Shown here: positions 1 to 10,100 of the stretch, piece after piece | How the letters are laid out: each line of letters opens with the position of its first letter | How positions within the stretch are numbered: the first letter of the stretch is position 1 | Origin: Planctomicrobium piriforme | GTDB lineage: Bacteria > Planctomycetota > Planctomycetia > Pirellulales > UBA1268 | DNA length: 64,000 bases | NCBI GenBank assembly: GCA_945861585.1 | Contig: CAMAVC010000002.1 | Span: 46,665-110,664 of the forward strand | Reading direction: 5' to 3' | Translations under genes and position numbers: made by a program | The notes under the pieces: model-generated | What the model was told of the DNA's origin: nothing | Seen by the model: the letters and a program-made list of their open reading frames with translations, nothing else | Database searches by the model: none

Positions 1-1
1 C

Positions 2-1474
2 ACCGTGATCACCAACGAGGCGACCGTCACGCCCACCGATGGCCTCCCCGACCCGAATCCCGACAATGACCAGTCGACGGTCACGAGCGATCCGCGGCCC
101 ACGGCCGACCTGCAGATCGTGAAGACCGATGGCGTGACGACCTACACGCCGGGCCAGTCGGTGACCTACACGATCACCGTCACGAACGCCGGCCCGAGCG
201 CCGTCACCGGTGCCCGCGTGCGCGACGCCTTCCCGGCGGTCATCTCCTATGCCACGTGGACGGCTTCCATCACGAGCGGTTCGGGCACGCTGCCGCGCCC
301 CTCGGGCACGGGGAATATCGACGAACTCGTCGACCTCGCCCCGGGGGCGGTCGCGACGTTCGTCGTGCAGGCGCTCACGAGTTCCGCGGCCACCACCACC
401 CTCACGAACACGGCGACGGTGACGGCTCCTGCGGACGTGACCGATCCGAACCCCGCCAACGATTCGTCAACCGACATCGACACGCCGAAATTCGCGCCGG
501 CGCTCATCGTGTCGGACGACGGCAGCTGCGGGATCTCCGCACCGGTGCGGGTGCTCGATCCGGTCACCGGTGCCGAGAAGGCGGCATTCTTTCCCTACGA
601 GCCGACGTTCAAGGGAGGCGTGCGGACGTTCGGCTACGACGTCACGGGCGACGGCATCCAGGAGATCATCACGGCCCCGGGCCGCGGCCGCCCCGGCGAG
701 GTGCGGGTGTTCACGCAGAACGGCGTCGAATTGCCGCAGTATCGCTTCTTCCCGTATGGGCCAGGCTATGTCGGTGGCGTCGAGGTGGCGGGCGGGCCGG
801 TGCTCGGCGTCGGCCGGACGAACATCGTCACCGCGCAGAGTTCGGGCACGAGCCTGGTGAGCGTGTTCGACGTCACGCCCGCCGCACCGCGGCCTGTGGC
901 ACCGGCCCCGGCGCGGCAGTTCCAGCCGTTCGGCGCCCGCTACGCGGGCGGAGTCACGATCACCACGGCCGACATGGGCACGTTCGCCGGGCGCACGCTC
1001 ACGGCCGCGGCCCCCGACGGCATCCTGGAGATCGCGGTGGGCACGGGCCCCGGCATCCGGGCGATGGTCAACACCTACAACGCCGTGACGGCGCCGGTGT
1101 CGCTCGTGAATACGGTGTTGCCTATCGGCCCGGCCTTCACCGGCGGTGTCCAGGTGGCCGCGCTGCCGATGGGCGGCGGGCTCGCCGACCGCCTGCTCGT
1201 GGCGGCCGGCCCGGGCGGTGGATCGAAAGTGGAGACGTACTCGGGCGTCGGCAAGTTGCCGACGGCATCATTCGCCGCGATCGGGGGCACGGCCGCGCGG
1301 GCCGGAGTGTCCGTGGCGGCGCTCGGTGCCACGGAGATTTTCAACGTCCAGGGAACCGGTGGCACCACCGGGGGCGTGCGCAAGAACACGTCGCCATCCG
1401 GTGGCGCGTCGTCGACGCTGCCCTCGTCGACCGGGCTCCTGCCGCCGATGCGGATCAGCGTGCTGCGGAACTGA
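2..1474 (+). CDS. DUF11 / beta-propeller surface protein, C-terminal part (5' end outside window)
   Basis: The reading frame is already open at the left edge, so only the last ~490 residues are visible. Visible residues ~30-155 form a DUF11-type domain, a beta-sandwich found in long secreted bacterial proteins, with the pattern DLQIVKTDG...YTPGQSVTYTITVTNAGP. Another DUF11 repeat probably ends right at the window edge (TNEATVTPTDG...DPNPDND). From ~165 to the end the protein has four copies of an aromatic-x-GGV motif (near residues 202, 256, 313 and 378). Each is preceded by Gly/Pro-rich segments such as GPGRGRPGEV, which suggests FG-GAP or propeller-like blades. No PEP-CTERM signal is seen at the C-terminus. 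It probably acts outside the cell as an adhesin or matrix protein, which is an inference. It converges on the porin gene with a 6-nt gap. Confidence 0.8.
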   Translation, partial: TVITNEATVTPTDGLPDPNPDNDQSTVTSDPRPTADLQIVKTDGVTTYTPGQSVTYTITVTNAGPSAVTGARVRDAFPAVISYATWTASITSGSGTLPRPSGTGNIDELVDLAPGAVATFVVQALTSSAATTTLTNTATVTAPADVTDPNPANDSSTDIDTPKFAPALIVSDDGSCGISAPVRVLDPVTGAEKAAFFPYEPTFKGGVRTFGYDVTGDGIQEIITAPGRGRPGEVRVFTQNGVELPQYRFFPYGPGYVGGVEVAGGPVLGVGRTNIVTAQSSGTSLVSVFDVTPAAPRPVAPAPARQFQPFGARYAGGVTITTADMGTFAGRTLTAAAPDGILEIAVGTGPGIRAMVNTYNAVTAPVSLVNTVLPIGPAFTGGVQVAALPMGGGLADRLLVAAGPGGGSKVETYSGVGKLPTASFAAIGGTAARAGVSVAALGATEIFNVQGTGGTTGGVRKNTSPSGGASSTLPSSTGLLPPMRISVLRN

Positions 1475-1480
1475 GCGGCA

Positions 1481-2491
1481 CTACCAGCGGGCCTCAAGGC
1501 CGAGATTCGCGCCCGTCAGAAACACGCTCCCCGACGGCTGGAGGAGCGTGCCGGCGGTCGAGGCTGCGCTGAAGTCGAATTGGTTCAGCGCCTGGGCGAT
1601 GCCGCCCAGCCAGATCACGTTGTAGCCGGCGCGAATCCCCCATGTGTCCGTGAGGCGGTAGATCGCGGTCAGGTTGATGTCGGCGATCATTCCCGCCGTC
1701 GTGCCGGTCGACGATCGCGCGTCGCGCACGAGCGCCCCGTTCTCGTCGAGGATCGTGCCTTGATATTGCGACTGGAAGTTGCCGAGGAGGCCGGCCTTGC
1801 CCCACGTCTCGACCGCCCAGCGGTTCCAATTCCAGCGGGCGCGGCCGCCCACCTGACCGCCGAACATGTTGTTGCTCGTGCCAGCGTCGTACGAGGGAGT
1901 CGAGGTGCCGTTGCAGCAGACCAGGCCGATGGTCGCCGCGTCCTCGACACCCACGTAGCGAAAGCCCGTGAGCCAGTCGATCTCCATCCACGCGTCGCGG
2001 CGATCGTTCCAGCGCTCGAAGTGATGGAACACGTTCGCCTCGGCGCCGTTGATCGTCGTCCGCGTGGTCACAGTCGCGAGATCGGCCCCGACCGGATCGA
2101 TCGCGAACCCCAGCGCGCCGGGCATGTAGAGGAGCGTGCCGACGGCGGCGGCCGACGTGCTCGCGGCTGCCGTGAGGTTGTAGAGGCCGAAGTAGCCGAC
2201 TTCCCAGCCGCGGCAGTCGGGGCCGATCGCTCCATAGAACGTGCGGAATCCGCCGCCGAAGGGAGACTGCGGACTCTGCGCCGAGAGAAAGTTTTCCACG
2301 CCGCCGATGTCGGTGACGAGCGTCCGGTCGAAGGCCTGGTTGTCGCGGCCCATGATCAGGGCCTCGCCATAGGCGTAGCGCGTCCAGTCGGGGGAAGGCG
2401 TCAAAGCATCGTCGGCCCGGGCCCCGGCCGCCATCAGCATCAGAACGAGGGCCGCGAGCGACGACGCGGCCAGGCGGTGTACGGCACCCAT
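1481..2491 (-). CDS. BBP7-family outer-membrane beta-barrel protein
   Basis: This 336-residue protein has an N-terminal signal peptide (hydrophobic residues ~7-24, cleavage near ARA-DD). The rest is rich in alternating hydrophobic, Gly and aromatic residues, as in a beta-barrel. It ends in Trp (NLGLEARW), and a terminal aromatic residue is typical of outer-membrane barrels. The composition and the W-E-x-G-Y-F-G-L-Y segment near residue 97 resemble the planctomycete putative beta-barrel porin 7 (BBP7) family. The start is supported by GGAGG about 8 nt upstream of ATG. It is probably a pore or structural protein in the outer membrane. The family call is from pattern recognition, and other planctomycete barrel families are possible. 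Confidence 0.7.
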   Translation of the reverse strand: MGAVHRLAASSLAALVLMLMAAGARADDALTPSPDWTRYAYGEALIMGRDNQAFDRTLVTDIGGVENFLSAQSPQSPFGGGFRTFYGAIGPDCRGWEVGYFGLYNLTAAASTSAAAVGTLLYMPGALGFAIDPVGADLATVTTRTTINGAEANVFHHFERWNDRRDAWMEIDWLTGFRYVGVEDAATIGLVCCNGTSTPSYDAGTSNNMFGGQVGGRARWNWNRWAVETWGKAGLLGNFQSQYQGTILDENGALVRDARSSTGTTAGMIADINLTAIYRLTDTWGIRAGYNVIWLGGIAQALNQFDFSAASTAGTLLQPSGSVFLTGANLGLEARW

Positions 2492-2619
2492 GAAGATTCC
2501 CTCCGAGGATTGAACGGAGGAATCGTCATCATCCGCGGGCCGGGTGAATCCGTTGCAACCACTACGACCGGTCCGCCAGGACCACCCACCTTGCCATGGC
2601 GACTATCCGCCCGCGCGAG

Positions 2620-2693
<74 letters not shown>

Positions 2694-2776
2694 GTCGTAA
2701 TGATCGTAGCGGTTGGATGGTGACGGGGCGATGGGTTCGTTTGACCGCCGGGCGAATTTGGGCAATCATCGCTCCT

Positions 2777-3442
2777 ATGGCCCACGTCACGCTCAGAGTG
2801 CTGCACGGCTCCGATCGCGGGCGGACGTTCGATCATCTGCCGACACCAGTGACCATCGGCCGCGAGGAGGGCAACTCGATCCAGCTCAACGACGAGCGGA
2901 TCAGTCGCTACCACCTCAAGCTCCAGGAAGACAACGACAAGATCGTGCTCACCGACCTCGAGAGCACCAACGGCACGAAGGTCAACGGTGAAGACATCCA
3001 TGTGCGCATCCTCAGAGATGGCGACCTGATCTCCGTCGGCCGCTCGCTCCTGCTCGTCGGATCCCACAGCGACATCGACCGCCGCATCGCCGAGATCGCC
3101 GCCAAGCTGCCCGGCCATGCCGAGGCCCGGGCCAAGCAGATGGGGGAGCGGCTCGATCGGATCGCGAGCCATGAGTCCGACGTCATCGAAGACCTGTCGG
3201 AGGTGCGCACACCGCTCCTGCCTGGCGGCCCGCCGCCGCTCCCGGGCCGGCTCTCGCCGGCCCAGTCAGCCGAGCTTGCGGAACTGCTCGACTACATTCA
3301 GGGGATCCTGCGCGAGGCGAGCGAAGACGCCGTGATGCGGCCAGGCAACGAGACCGTCGAGATCGATTTCGCCCACTGGCAGGCGATGCTCGACCTTCAG
3401 GCCCGCCTCGCCGCGATGCTGCGCGAGATCGGCCAGGCATAG
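2777..3442 (+). CDS. FHA domain-containing protein
   Basis: A 221-residue cytoplasmic protein. Residues ~4-95 form a forkhead-associated domain, a phosphothreonine-binding module. The landmark residues are present: GREEGNSIQL, then SRYH (the conserved Ser-Arg-x-His), then LESTNGTKVNG (the S-x-NGT-x-x-NG core). The C-terminal half (100-221) is mainly helical with a Pro-rich linker (LLPGGPPPLPGR) and no recognised domain. The open frame extends far upstream through the tRNA, so the ATG at 2777, which starts directly before the first FHA strand, is taken as the start. It likely reads out Ser/Thr phosphorylation; a candidate kinase lies at 10.5 kb, but any pairing is speculative. Confidence 0.88.
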   Translation: MAHVTLRVLHGSDRGRTFDHLPTPVTIGREEGNSIQLNDERISRYHLKLQEDNDKIVLTDLESTNGTKVNGEDIHVRILRDGDLISVGRSLLLVGSHSDIDRRIAEIAAKLPGHAEARAKQMGERLDRIASHESDVIEDLSEVRTPLLPGGPPPLPGRLSPAQSAELAELLDYIQGILREASEDAVMRPGNETVEIDFAHWQAMLDLQARLAAMLREIGQA

Positions 3443-3453
3443 GGCATACGGAC

Positions 3454-3473
3454 GACAGGCTTCAGCTTGTCCC
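3454..3473. repeat. Degenerate GTAG-REP family A element
   Basis: The sequence GACAGGCTTCAGCTTGTCC is a one-mismatch version of the 18-nt palindrome found throughout this window. It lies 12 nt after the stop codon of the FHA gene, in the gap before the GH38/57-like gene. The GTAG head is not preserved. Confidence 0.7.
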
Positions 3474-3495
3474 ACGGCACAGGAACCTCTCGCAC

Positions 3496-5766
3496 ATGCA
3501 CCTCGAGCGCATCGCAGTCTTCTTCCCCTGCCATTCGCTCGACGATTTCCCGATCTGGCTCGACGAGCCCGAAGCCGACGAGCTGCTCGCGGCGTGGACG
3601 GCCGCCTGGCATCCCGCCCTGATCGCCGCAGTGGGGGCGGCCCCCGGCTGGGCGAGCGTCGAGGTGCCGCCGAGTGATCCGGCCGGCCTGCTCGGCATCG
3701 TGCCCCCGGCGTGCGATGAACGTTTTGCCGCCATGCTCGACATCGCCGGCCTCGCCGGCTCCCACTTCGTGCGGCAGGTTCATGGCCACCACGCAGTCGT
3801 CGCAGCCGCGCAGGCCGCCCTCGCCGACGCGGGCGTCGCGGTCGCCGCTGGTACCTCGCTCGACGACGATTTCCAGGCGCTCGGTCTGGCCTGGCTGCTC
3901 GCCGAGCTCCTCGCCCGACGCATGCGATCGTCGATGGGCATCGTGGCCGATGATTTCGCGGCGGCCGTCGTGGCCGCGGCGCGGGCTGCAGTCGCGGGCG
4001 ACGAGCCCGCCGCCCGCGAGAAGCTCCGTGAGTGCTTCGCCGCCCTCGAGGCCACACGGTCGCAATACTATGCCGTAGACGTCTGGCTGCTCGATCTCGT
4101 GCTCGTGGCCGAGTCCACGCTCGGCGCCAGGCTTGCAGGCGAGCTCGATTCGCCGGTGCCGCTCGGGCTCGTCGTCACGGGCCAGCTCCTCGAACGGATC
4201 GCCCACGACGATCCCGCGCTGCTCGCGCGGCTGCGAGCCTGCATCGCCGCCGGCGCCGTGGAAATCGTGGGCGGTCGCGACGATGCCACGCCGGTCGACT
4301 GTCTGCTGCTCGAAAGCCTCGCCGCCTCGCTCGACCGCGGGCAGGCGATCTGTCGCGACCTCGTCGGCGCCGTGCCGACCACCTTCGGCCAATGCACCGG
4401 CGGCTCGTCGGCGTTTCTGCCCAAGCTGCTCGTCGAGCGTGGCTACCGCGGCATGCTCTGGAACCTGTTCGACGGCACACCGCTCCCAGATCCGGGCACG
4501 AGCCGGATCCGCTGGCAGGGCACCGAAGGCTCGTGCATCGACGCGGTGGCCCATGTACCGCTCGACGCCCGCGCCGCCGGCACGATCCTCCAACTAGCCG
4601 ACAAGATCGGCGACGCGATGGATCACGATCACAGTTGCATCGTGTCGTTCGCGCACTACGCCGGCACAGCCAGCCCGTGGTTCGCCATCCTGCGGCGGGT
4701 CGCCTCCTGGACGACGCTCCTCGGCCGATTCGTGACGCCCGCCACGCTGTTCGCCGAGACGGAGCATGCGGGCACGCTGGCGGATTTTCCCGCCGATGCG
4801 TTTTCGCCTAGCCTGCCGCCCGAAAGCCGGGCGGGCGGAGGTGATCCCATCGGCGAGCGGGTGGCGGCCGCGGAGGTGGAGGCCCGGTCGCTCGCCGAGT
4901 CGGTGCCGGCGCTCGACCACGCCGTGCCGGGGGCCACCACCGCCGGCCCGGCCACGCATCGAGCAGGAGAGAGTGCGGGCCTCTGGCGCGGGCTCGTGGG
5001 CGGCTTCGGCCGATCGAGGAACGACGCCGACACCCGCTTCGTGCTCGAAAACGGCGCGTTTCGAATCGCGGTGCATCCGCGCACCGGGGGCCTCGTGTCG
5101 CTGCGCGGGGCGCACGCCCGGGCCAACCGGCTTTCGCAGGTGCTCGCGGTGCGGTCCACGCGGCCGGCGCCGCCCGTCGGCTCCGCCTGGGAAAGCGTGG
5201 AGGAGCGGGCCGAGTATTCCCGGATGGTCGCCGAGCGGATCGACCGCGAGTCAGACACGCGGATCGTGAGCCAGGGCACGCTCGTCGCGACGTCGGGCGC
5301 ACGGCTCGGCTCGTTCACGCAGCGGTTCATGCTCGTAGGCGCTCTTCCACTCGTGCGGCTCGAGATCGACGTTCATCTCGATCAGCCCCTCGATGGTCCG
5401 CTCTTCGAGTCGCATGTGGCCTGTCGGTTTGCCTGGAATGAAAACGACGACATCGACCTCTGCCGCAGCCTGCACGGCGAGTCGATCGTGACGGAGCGAT
5501 CCCGATTCACGGCGCCGCATTTTCTCGAGCTGCGGAGTGCCGGCGACCGCACTGCCGCCGACCGTGTGCTCATCGCCACGGGGGGCCTCCCCTGGCACGC
5601 GCGGTGCACGCCGCACACCGTCGACACGATCCTCATGGGCCCGGGAGTGGCTCATGCCTCGCGGCGGCTCGTGCTTGGGCTTGGCATCGCGGAGCCGCGG
5701 CCGGTAGCGTTGTCGGCGTTGTGCCAGCAGGCCGCCCTCCCGACAGCAGCCGGAGCCGTGTCATGA
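3496..5766 (+). CDS. GH38/GH57-like glycosidase-family protein
   Basis: A 756-residue protein without a signal peptide. The N-terminal ~430 residues begin with a strand-like segment leading to a His (IAVFFPCHSLDDFP). They alternate helices and strands like the glycoside hydrolase/deacetylase barrel of GH38 and GH57 proteins, including a 'GAVEIVGG' strand and 'TTFGQCTGG'. Residues ~510-750 look like the beta-sandwich of alpha-mannosidases (FRIAVHPRTGGLVSLRG, then RLEIDVHLDQPLDGP). I cannot place a full catalytic pair, so the activity is unproven. Its stop overlaps the cmk start (ATGA), giving a translationally coupled operon with cmk and plsC. The role in glycan turnover is inferred from fold resemblance only. 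Confidence 0.7.
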   Translation: MHLERIAVFFPCHSLDDFPIWLDEPEADELLAAWTAAWHPALIAAVGAAPGWASVEVPPSDPAGLLGIVPPACDERFAAMLDIAGLAGSHFVRQVHGHHAVVAAAQAALADAGVAVAAGTSLDDDFQALGLAWLLAELLARRMRSSMGIVADDFAAAVVAAARAAVAGDEPAAREKLRECFAALEATRSQYYAVDVWLLDLVLVAESTLGARLAGELDSPVPLGLVVTGQLLERIAHDDPALLARLRACIAAGAVEIVGGRDDATPVDCLLLESLAASLDRGQAICRDLVGAVPTTFGQCTGGSSAFLPKLLVERGYRGMLWNLFDGTPLPDPGTSRIRWQGTEGSCIDAVAHVPLDARAAGTILQLADKIGDAMDHDHSCIVSFAHYAGTASPWFAILRRVASWTTLLGRFVTPATLFAETEHAGTLADFPADAFSPSLPPESRAGGGDPIGERVAAAEVEARSLAESVPALDHAVPGATTAGPATHRAGESAGLWRGLVGGFGRSRNDADTRFVLENGAFRIAVHPRTGGLVSLRGAHARANRLSQVLAVRSTRPAPPVGSAWESVEERAEYSRMVAERIDRESDTRIVSQGTLVATSGARLGSFTQRFMLVGALPLVRLEIDVHLDQPLDGPLFESHVACRFAWNENDDIDLCRSLHGESIVTERSRFTAPHFLELRSAGDRTAADRVLIATGGLPWHARCTPHTVDTILMGPGVAHASRRLVLGLGIAEPRPVALSALCQQAALPTAAGAVS

Positions 5767-6428
5767 TCATCACCCTCGACGGCCCCGCCGGCGCCGGCAA
5801 GAGCTCTGCGGCGCGGGCGCTGGCGAAGCGGCTCGGGTGGTGCTACATCGACACCGGCGCGATGTACCGCGCGGTGGCGCTTGTGGCGCTCGAGCAGGGA
5901 GTGCCGCTCGACGAGGCCGCCCGGCTGGCGGCGCTCGCCGAGTCGATCCGAATCATGTTCGCCGACGGCTGCGTGCTCGTGGATGGCCGCGACGTGTCGC
6001 GCGAGATTCGCACCGAACGGATCACGCAGGCCACCCGCCCGGTGGCCGACGCCCCTGCCGTGCGCGATGCGATGAAGCAGCTGCAGCGGCGGATGGCCGA
6101 TGGGATCGACGTGGTCACGGAAGGCCGCGACCAGGGTTCGGTGGTATTTCCGTACGCCGAGGTGAAGGTGTTCCTGACGGCGTCAGCCGAGGAACGGGCC
6201 CGCCGCCGGCATCGTGAGGAGGAGGCCCGCGGAGCCGGCATCACGCTCGACCAGGTGCGCGACTCCCAGGCCCAACGCGATGAAGGCGATCGCACGCGGC
6301 CGGTGGGCCGGCTCGAACCGGCCGCCGACGCGATTCTGCTCGAGACCGACGCGCTCTCTTGCGACGAAGTGGTCGATCGGCTCGTAGCCCTGATCGAGGC
6401 ACGGCGCCGAGCCGGGGCGGAAGCATGA
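5763..6428 (+). CDS. cmk: Cytidylate kinase
   Basis: A 221-residue cytosolic kinase that phosphorylates CMP/dCMP with ATP. The N-terminus carries the P-loop GPAGAGKSS (residues ~6-14), followed by the Cmk signature DTGAMYRAVA (~29-38). Later come EGRDQGSVVFP, the CMP-binding region (typical family motif GRDIGTVVFP), and the lid segment ARRRHREEEARG. The length matches the family (~220). The ATG at 5763 overlaps the upstream stop by 4 nt, and its own stop overlaps plsC in the same way. The Gln in GRDQGSVVFP differs from the common Ile but this is a known sort of variation. Confidence 0.95.
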   Translation: MIITLDGPAGAGKSSAARALAKRLGWCYIDTGAMYRAVALVALEQGVPLDEAARLAALAESIRIMFADGCVLVDGRDVSREIRTERITQATRPVADAPAVRDAMKQLQRRMADGIDVVTEGRDQGSVVFPYAEVKVFLTASAEERARRRHREEEARGAGITLDQVRDSQAQRDEGDRTRPVGRLEPAADAILLETDALSCDEVVDRLVALIEARRRAGAEA

Positions 6429-7084
6429 ACGACGCGGCCACGCGGCCACGCGGCCACAGCGTATTCGGTCGCTGTCTGTATATGGTGTTGTGGATCGTCT
6501 CTCGGGCGCTCGGCGTGTCGGTGTTCGGGGTGCGCACCCGGTTCGCCGAGCCGCTGCCCGAGCGGGGCGGGCTGATCATGCTCTCCAGCCACCAGAGCCA
6601 TCTCGACCCGCTCCTGCTGGGGCTGGCATGCGACCGCCGGCTGTCGAGCCTGGCGCGGAGTTCGCTTTATAAGTTCAAGCCGTTTGGCTTCATCATCACC
6701 GCGCTCGACGCGGTGCCGATCGACCGCGAGGCGTCGGCCGTGACGGCGATGAAGACGGTGATCAAGCGACTGGAGGACGGTGCGGCCGTGATCATCTTTC
6801 CGGAGGGCACGCGCACGGCCACGGGCCGCCTTGGTGAGATCAAAAGCGGCTTCGCCTTGATCGCGAAGAAGGCGAAGGTGCCGATCGTGCCGGTGGCGAT
6901 CGTGGGCGCGTGGGAGTGCTGGCCGAAGACGCGGCTCCTGCCCCGGCCGGGCCGGATCCGGCTCGAGTTTGGCAGGGTGATCCGGCCGGAAGAGATCGCG
7001 GCCCTCGACGACCGTACGCTCGTGGCGGAGTGCACGCAGCGGCTCACGGACCTCGATGCTGCAGCACGTGCAGCGCTTTTGTAG
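6425..7084 (+). CDS. plsC: Lysophospholipid / 1-acyl-glycerol-3-phosphate acyltransferase (PlsC family)
   Basis: A 219-residue membrane-associated acyltransferase of phospholipid synthesis. It has a hydrophobic N-terminal segment (~12-30). The catalytic HX4D-type motif appears as SSHQSHLDPLL (~55-65), and the glycerophosphate-binding motif as FPEGTRT (~122-128), followed by KSGFALIAKKAKVPIVPVAI. The start ATG overlaps the cmk stop (ATGA). A cmk-plsC pair is a common bacterial arrangement. The stop codon TAG (7082-7084) is the TAG of the GTAG head of a repeat element, so the gene's present 3' end was set by a repeat insertion. Confidence 0.9.
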   Translation: MNDAATRPRGHSVFGRCLYMVLWIVSRALGVSVFGVRTRFAEPLPERGGLIMLSSHQSHLDPLLLGLACDRRLSSLARSSLYKFKPFGFIITALDAVPIDREASAVTAMKTVIKRLEDGAAVIIFPEGTRTATGRLGEIKSGFALIAKKAKVPIVPVAIVGAWECWPKTRLLPRPGRIRLEFGRVIRPEEIAALDDRTLVAECTQRLTDLDAAARAALL

Positions 7085-7166
7085 GACAGGCTTCAGCCTG
7101 TCGCCATGCACGACAGGCTGAAGCCTGTCCTACAAAGGGCACACGACAGGCTGAAGCCTGTCCTCC
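7081..7166. repeat. GTAG-REP family A cluster (3 copies)
   Basis: Three copies of the palindrome lie here. One is in forward orientation at 7081-7102, starting GTAG then GACAGGCTTCAGCCTGTC. Two are inverted, at 7112-7133 and 7145-7164. A head-to-tail pair of inverted copies separated by ~9 nt is the layout of a REP doublet (BIME). The first copy supplies the plsC stop codon. The cluster sits between two convergent genes, so it could also fold as a transcript-ending hairpin. Confidence 0.9.
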
Positions 7167-7195
7167 ATAGGGCACGACCGTCGAGACGGCTGTCG

Positions 7196-10100
7196 CTACG
7201 GCTGCTGTGCCCGGGCCCGTTTGAAGGGATCGACGCGGCCGCCGCCGGGGCCTGGCGGCGGCGCGTTCGACGGCTGGCCGAAGGGGAGGAGCTTCGGCCA
7301 TTCGAGGTTCATGCCCGGCCACTGCGGCACAGCCGGCAGCGGCCGCGTTGTGTCGGCTTGCGCGTCGGGGCCCGCCGGCGGGCGCGGTACGGCCGGCCCG
7401 GGGAGTGGCACGGCGATCGTGCCCGGGCCCAGCATGTCGCCCGGCTTTGGAAAGGCACTCGCTCCCGGTGTTGGCGGCGTCGTCGAGACGAGCGTGCCAC
7501 CCACGCCACCCATCCGGTCGAGCACCCGCACGGTCACCTCGTCGATGCGCGCTTCGCCGAGGCCGGTGAGTGCAAAGGTCAGCGTGAAGGGTTCGCCTGC
7601 CGCGTCGGCTGGCACGATCCGGTAGAGCACGAGCCGGCGCCAGCCTGGCGACTGCCCCACCCGTTCGGCGAGCGCGGGCCCGCCCAGCGAGTCGAACACG
7701 AGCAGTCCGTCGACGCTCCCCTTGATCGGCTGCGGCACCCACACGCGGGCCTCGATCTCGAGCAGCTTGCCAGTCGGTGGCTGGAGCGGCGGGGTGGTGA
7801 TCCAGACGGGCGGCGTCTCCACCACGTCGGGGGCGGCTGCCGCATTGACGGCCTCTGCCCGCATTCGCAGCGATGCGTTGCCGCCGGCGGGTTCGCTGCG
7901 GGTGATTTCGACGGCCGTGCGCAGATCGGTCTGGGGGAGGGCGAAGTGCCGCCAGCCCGCGCCGGCGAGATCCTCGATGCGCTCCATGCCTCCGGCGGGC
8001 AGCAGGTTGTCGCCGGCCGCGATGCCGCCGAGGGCGTCGATGAATCGCCAGTGCTCGGCGAGCGTGGCGTCGGAGGTGGCGAGCGGCCCGGCCACGAGCG
8101 AGCCGATGGCCACGATGCCGCGCTCCCACGTGAGCCGTTCGAACTGCCCGCCGATCGCGGCTGCGCGTTCGAAGCGGGCGAGCGCCGTCGCGGGGTCGGT
8201 GACGGCGAGCGCTTCGCCTTCGGCGGCCGATCGCTGCGCCTCCCCGAGCATCCTCGCGGCCGGCAGGTGGCCGAGTGCCGAGGGGGGCAGCCGAGCCAGC
8301 AATTCGGCGCCGTCTGCCAGCACGATCGCCGCCTGGGCACGGGCGGAGGAGAGTGCGATCGGCGCGAGCTCCCGGGCCCGTTCCTGCACGTGCCCGGTCA
8401 CGGCCGGTTCACCACTCAAGAGCAGCAGGCCCGACGAGCGAAACCCGTCGATCACGATCGACACGCCGCCGGTCACGCGGCGCTGGCGGGCGGGCCGCAG
8501 GCCGCCGGGATGCACCTCCCACGCCTGGTGCGCTTCCGGCACACCCGGCACGAGGAGCGTCAGCGGCGCTCCGTCGTCGGGCAGGTCGCCTGCGTAGTGG
8601 CGGGCGACCACCTGTGAGCCCTGCACGCCCCGCCACACGAGCACCATGCGGGCCCGCGCCGCCTCCACGACCACGGCCTTCACCTCCGGGTCGCTCGCCT
8701 GGGCGGTGGAGGCGTAGCGGCCGGCGGCGGCCCACGGTTCGAGGAGTTTGAGCTCGAGGTTCATCGCCTGGGCGGCGGTCGCCCGCGCTCGCGACTCACG
8801 GTCGTCGCCATCGATGCGGCGGGTCGACGCGAAGAGAATGCCGCGGCTGCCGGCGGCCACGGCCGTGAAGGCGGCGAGTGTCAGGCTCTCGGGATCGACC
8901 GCCAGCCCCCGGGCTCCGATGCCCGAGAGCGCCGCGGCCTGCCTGGCCGTGCGCGGATCGAGCTCCGTCGAGAGCGTGGCGATGATCGGGGTGCCGGGCC
9001 GCGAGAGCCGCGGCCGCTCCTTGAGCCAGGTGAGATAATCGTCGAGCTCGAGGCTTGTTCCCAGCACCGTGCGCCGCGCCACGAGCATGTCGACATGCCG
9101 CGAGATCGTGCGCAGCCCCGAGTCGGCCGAGGCGATGAGCCCGCGGCCGCCGCGTAGGTCGCAGGCCCGCACCCGGCGGGCCCGTTCCGCGAGCGCCTCC
9201 ACGTCGGCCTCGGCGAGGCCCGCGCCGAGATCCCAGAGCAGCACGCGGTCCCAGTTCGAGGAAAAGACCGGTAGCGACTCGGGATCGCGGATATCCACGT
9301 CGGGCAAGAGGGGCGGCGGGCAGATCACCCACATGCCGGTGCGGCGCGCCTCGGCGAGCAGATCGCTCGAGGCGGGTGCCGGCAGCCGTACGCAGTTGAA
9401 GCCGAGCGCGGCGATCGTCTCGAGCGGCTCGCCATTGTGGTCGAGCGCTCGCGGGAAGAACGGCAGGCCGGCCACTTCCAACACGCCGCGGTTGATGCCG
9501 CTGGTCAGGTCGGCCGGTGCCGCGACTGGCGCGGGGGTGGTGGGCGCTGCGGGCGGCTGGGCCGGCTGGGCCGGTCCACTGCCTGCCGGCGGTGCGAACT
9601 GCGCCGGCACGACGGCGGGGTCGTGTCGCGTGGTGATGGGCGCTGTGGCCACCGCGGGTGCCGGTGGCGTGGCGGCGAGCGTGGTGATGCTGCCCTGCAC
9701 GAGCAGGTCGTCGATCGCCACGTCGTAGCGGCCCGGGCTCGAATAGAGTTCGAGCACGAGGTGCGTGACGACCGCGCCCGACAGGTCTCCCGTGGGGCCG
9801 TGTTCGGCGCGGAGGGCGAGCAGTTGTCGCTTGAGGCCGTCTGCGAGCGAGCCCACTTCGAGCAGTTCCCAGCGGTCGGCGTCTTTCGAGATCGAGCCCG
9901 GCACGAGCACGTCCACGGGCTGTCCGGTCTTGGGTGCGATGAAGTTTGGCAGCCGCACGCGGGCCGCGAGGCGGATGTCGGGCCGGGTGGCGCGCACCCA
10001 GAGCCCGGCCTTCCATTCGTCGATCACCCGGGCCTCGCCAACGGGCGTGTGCAGCCGCAGGGTGGTGCCGGCCGAGGCGTCGATCACGACGCGTTCGCAG

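Noticed and set aside
256..1572. Second long frame overlapping the DUF11 gene
   Set aside because: The translation is Arg/His/Gly-rich with no domain logic, typical of a shifted frame in GC-rich DNA.
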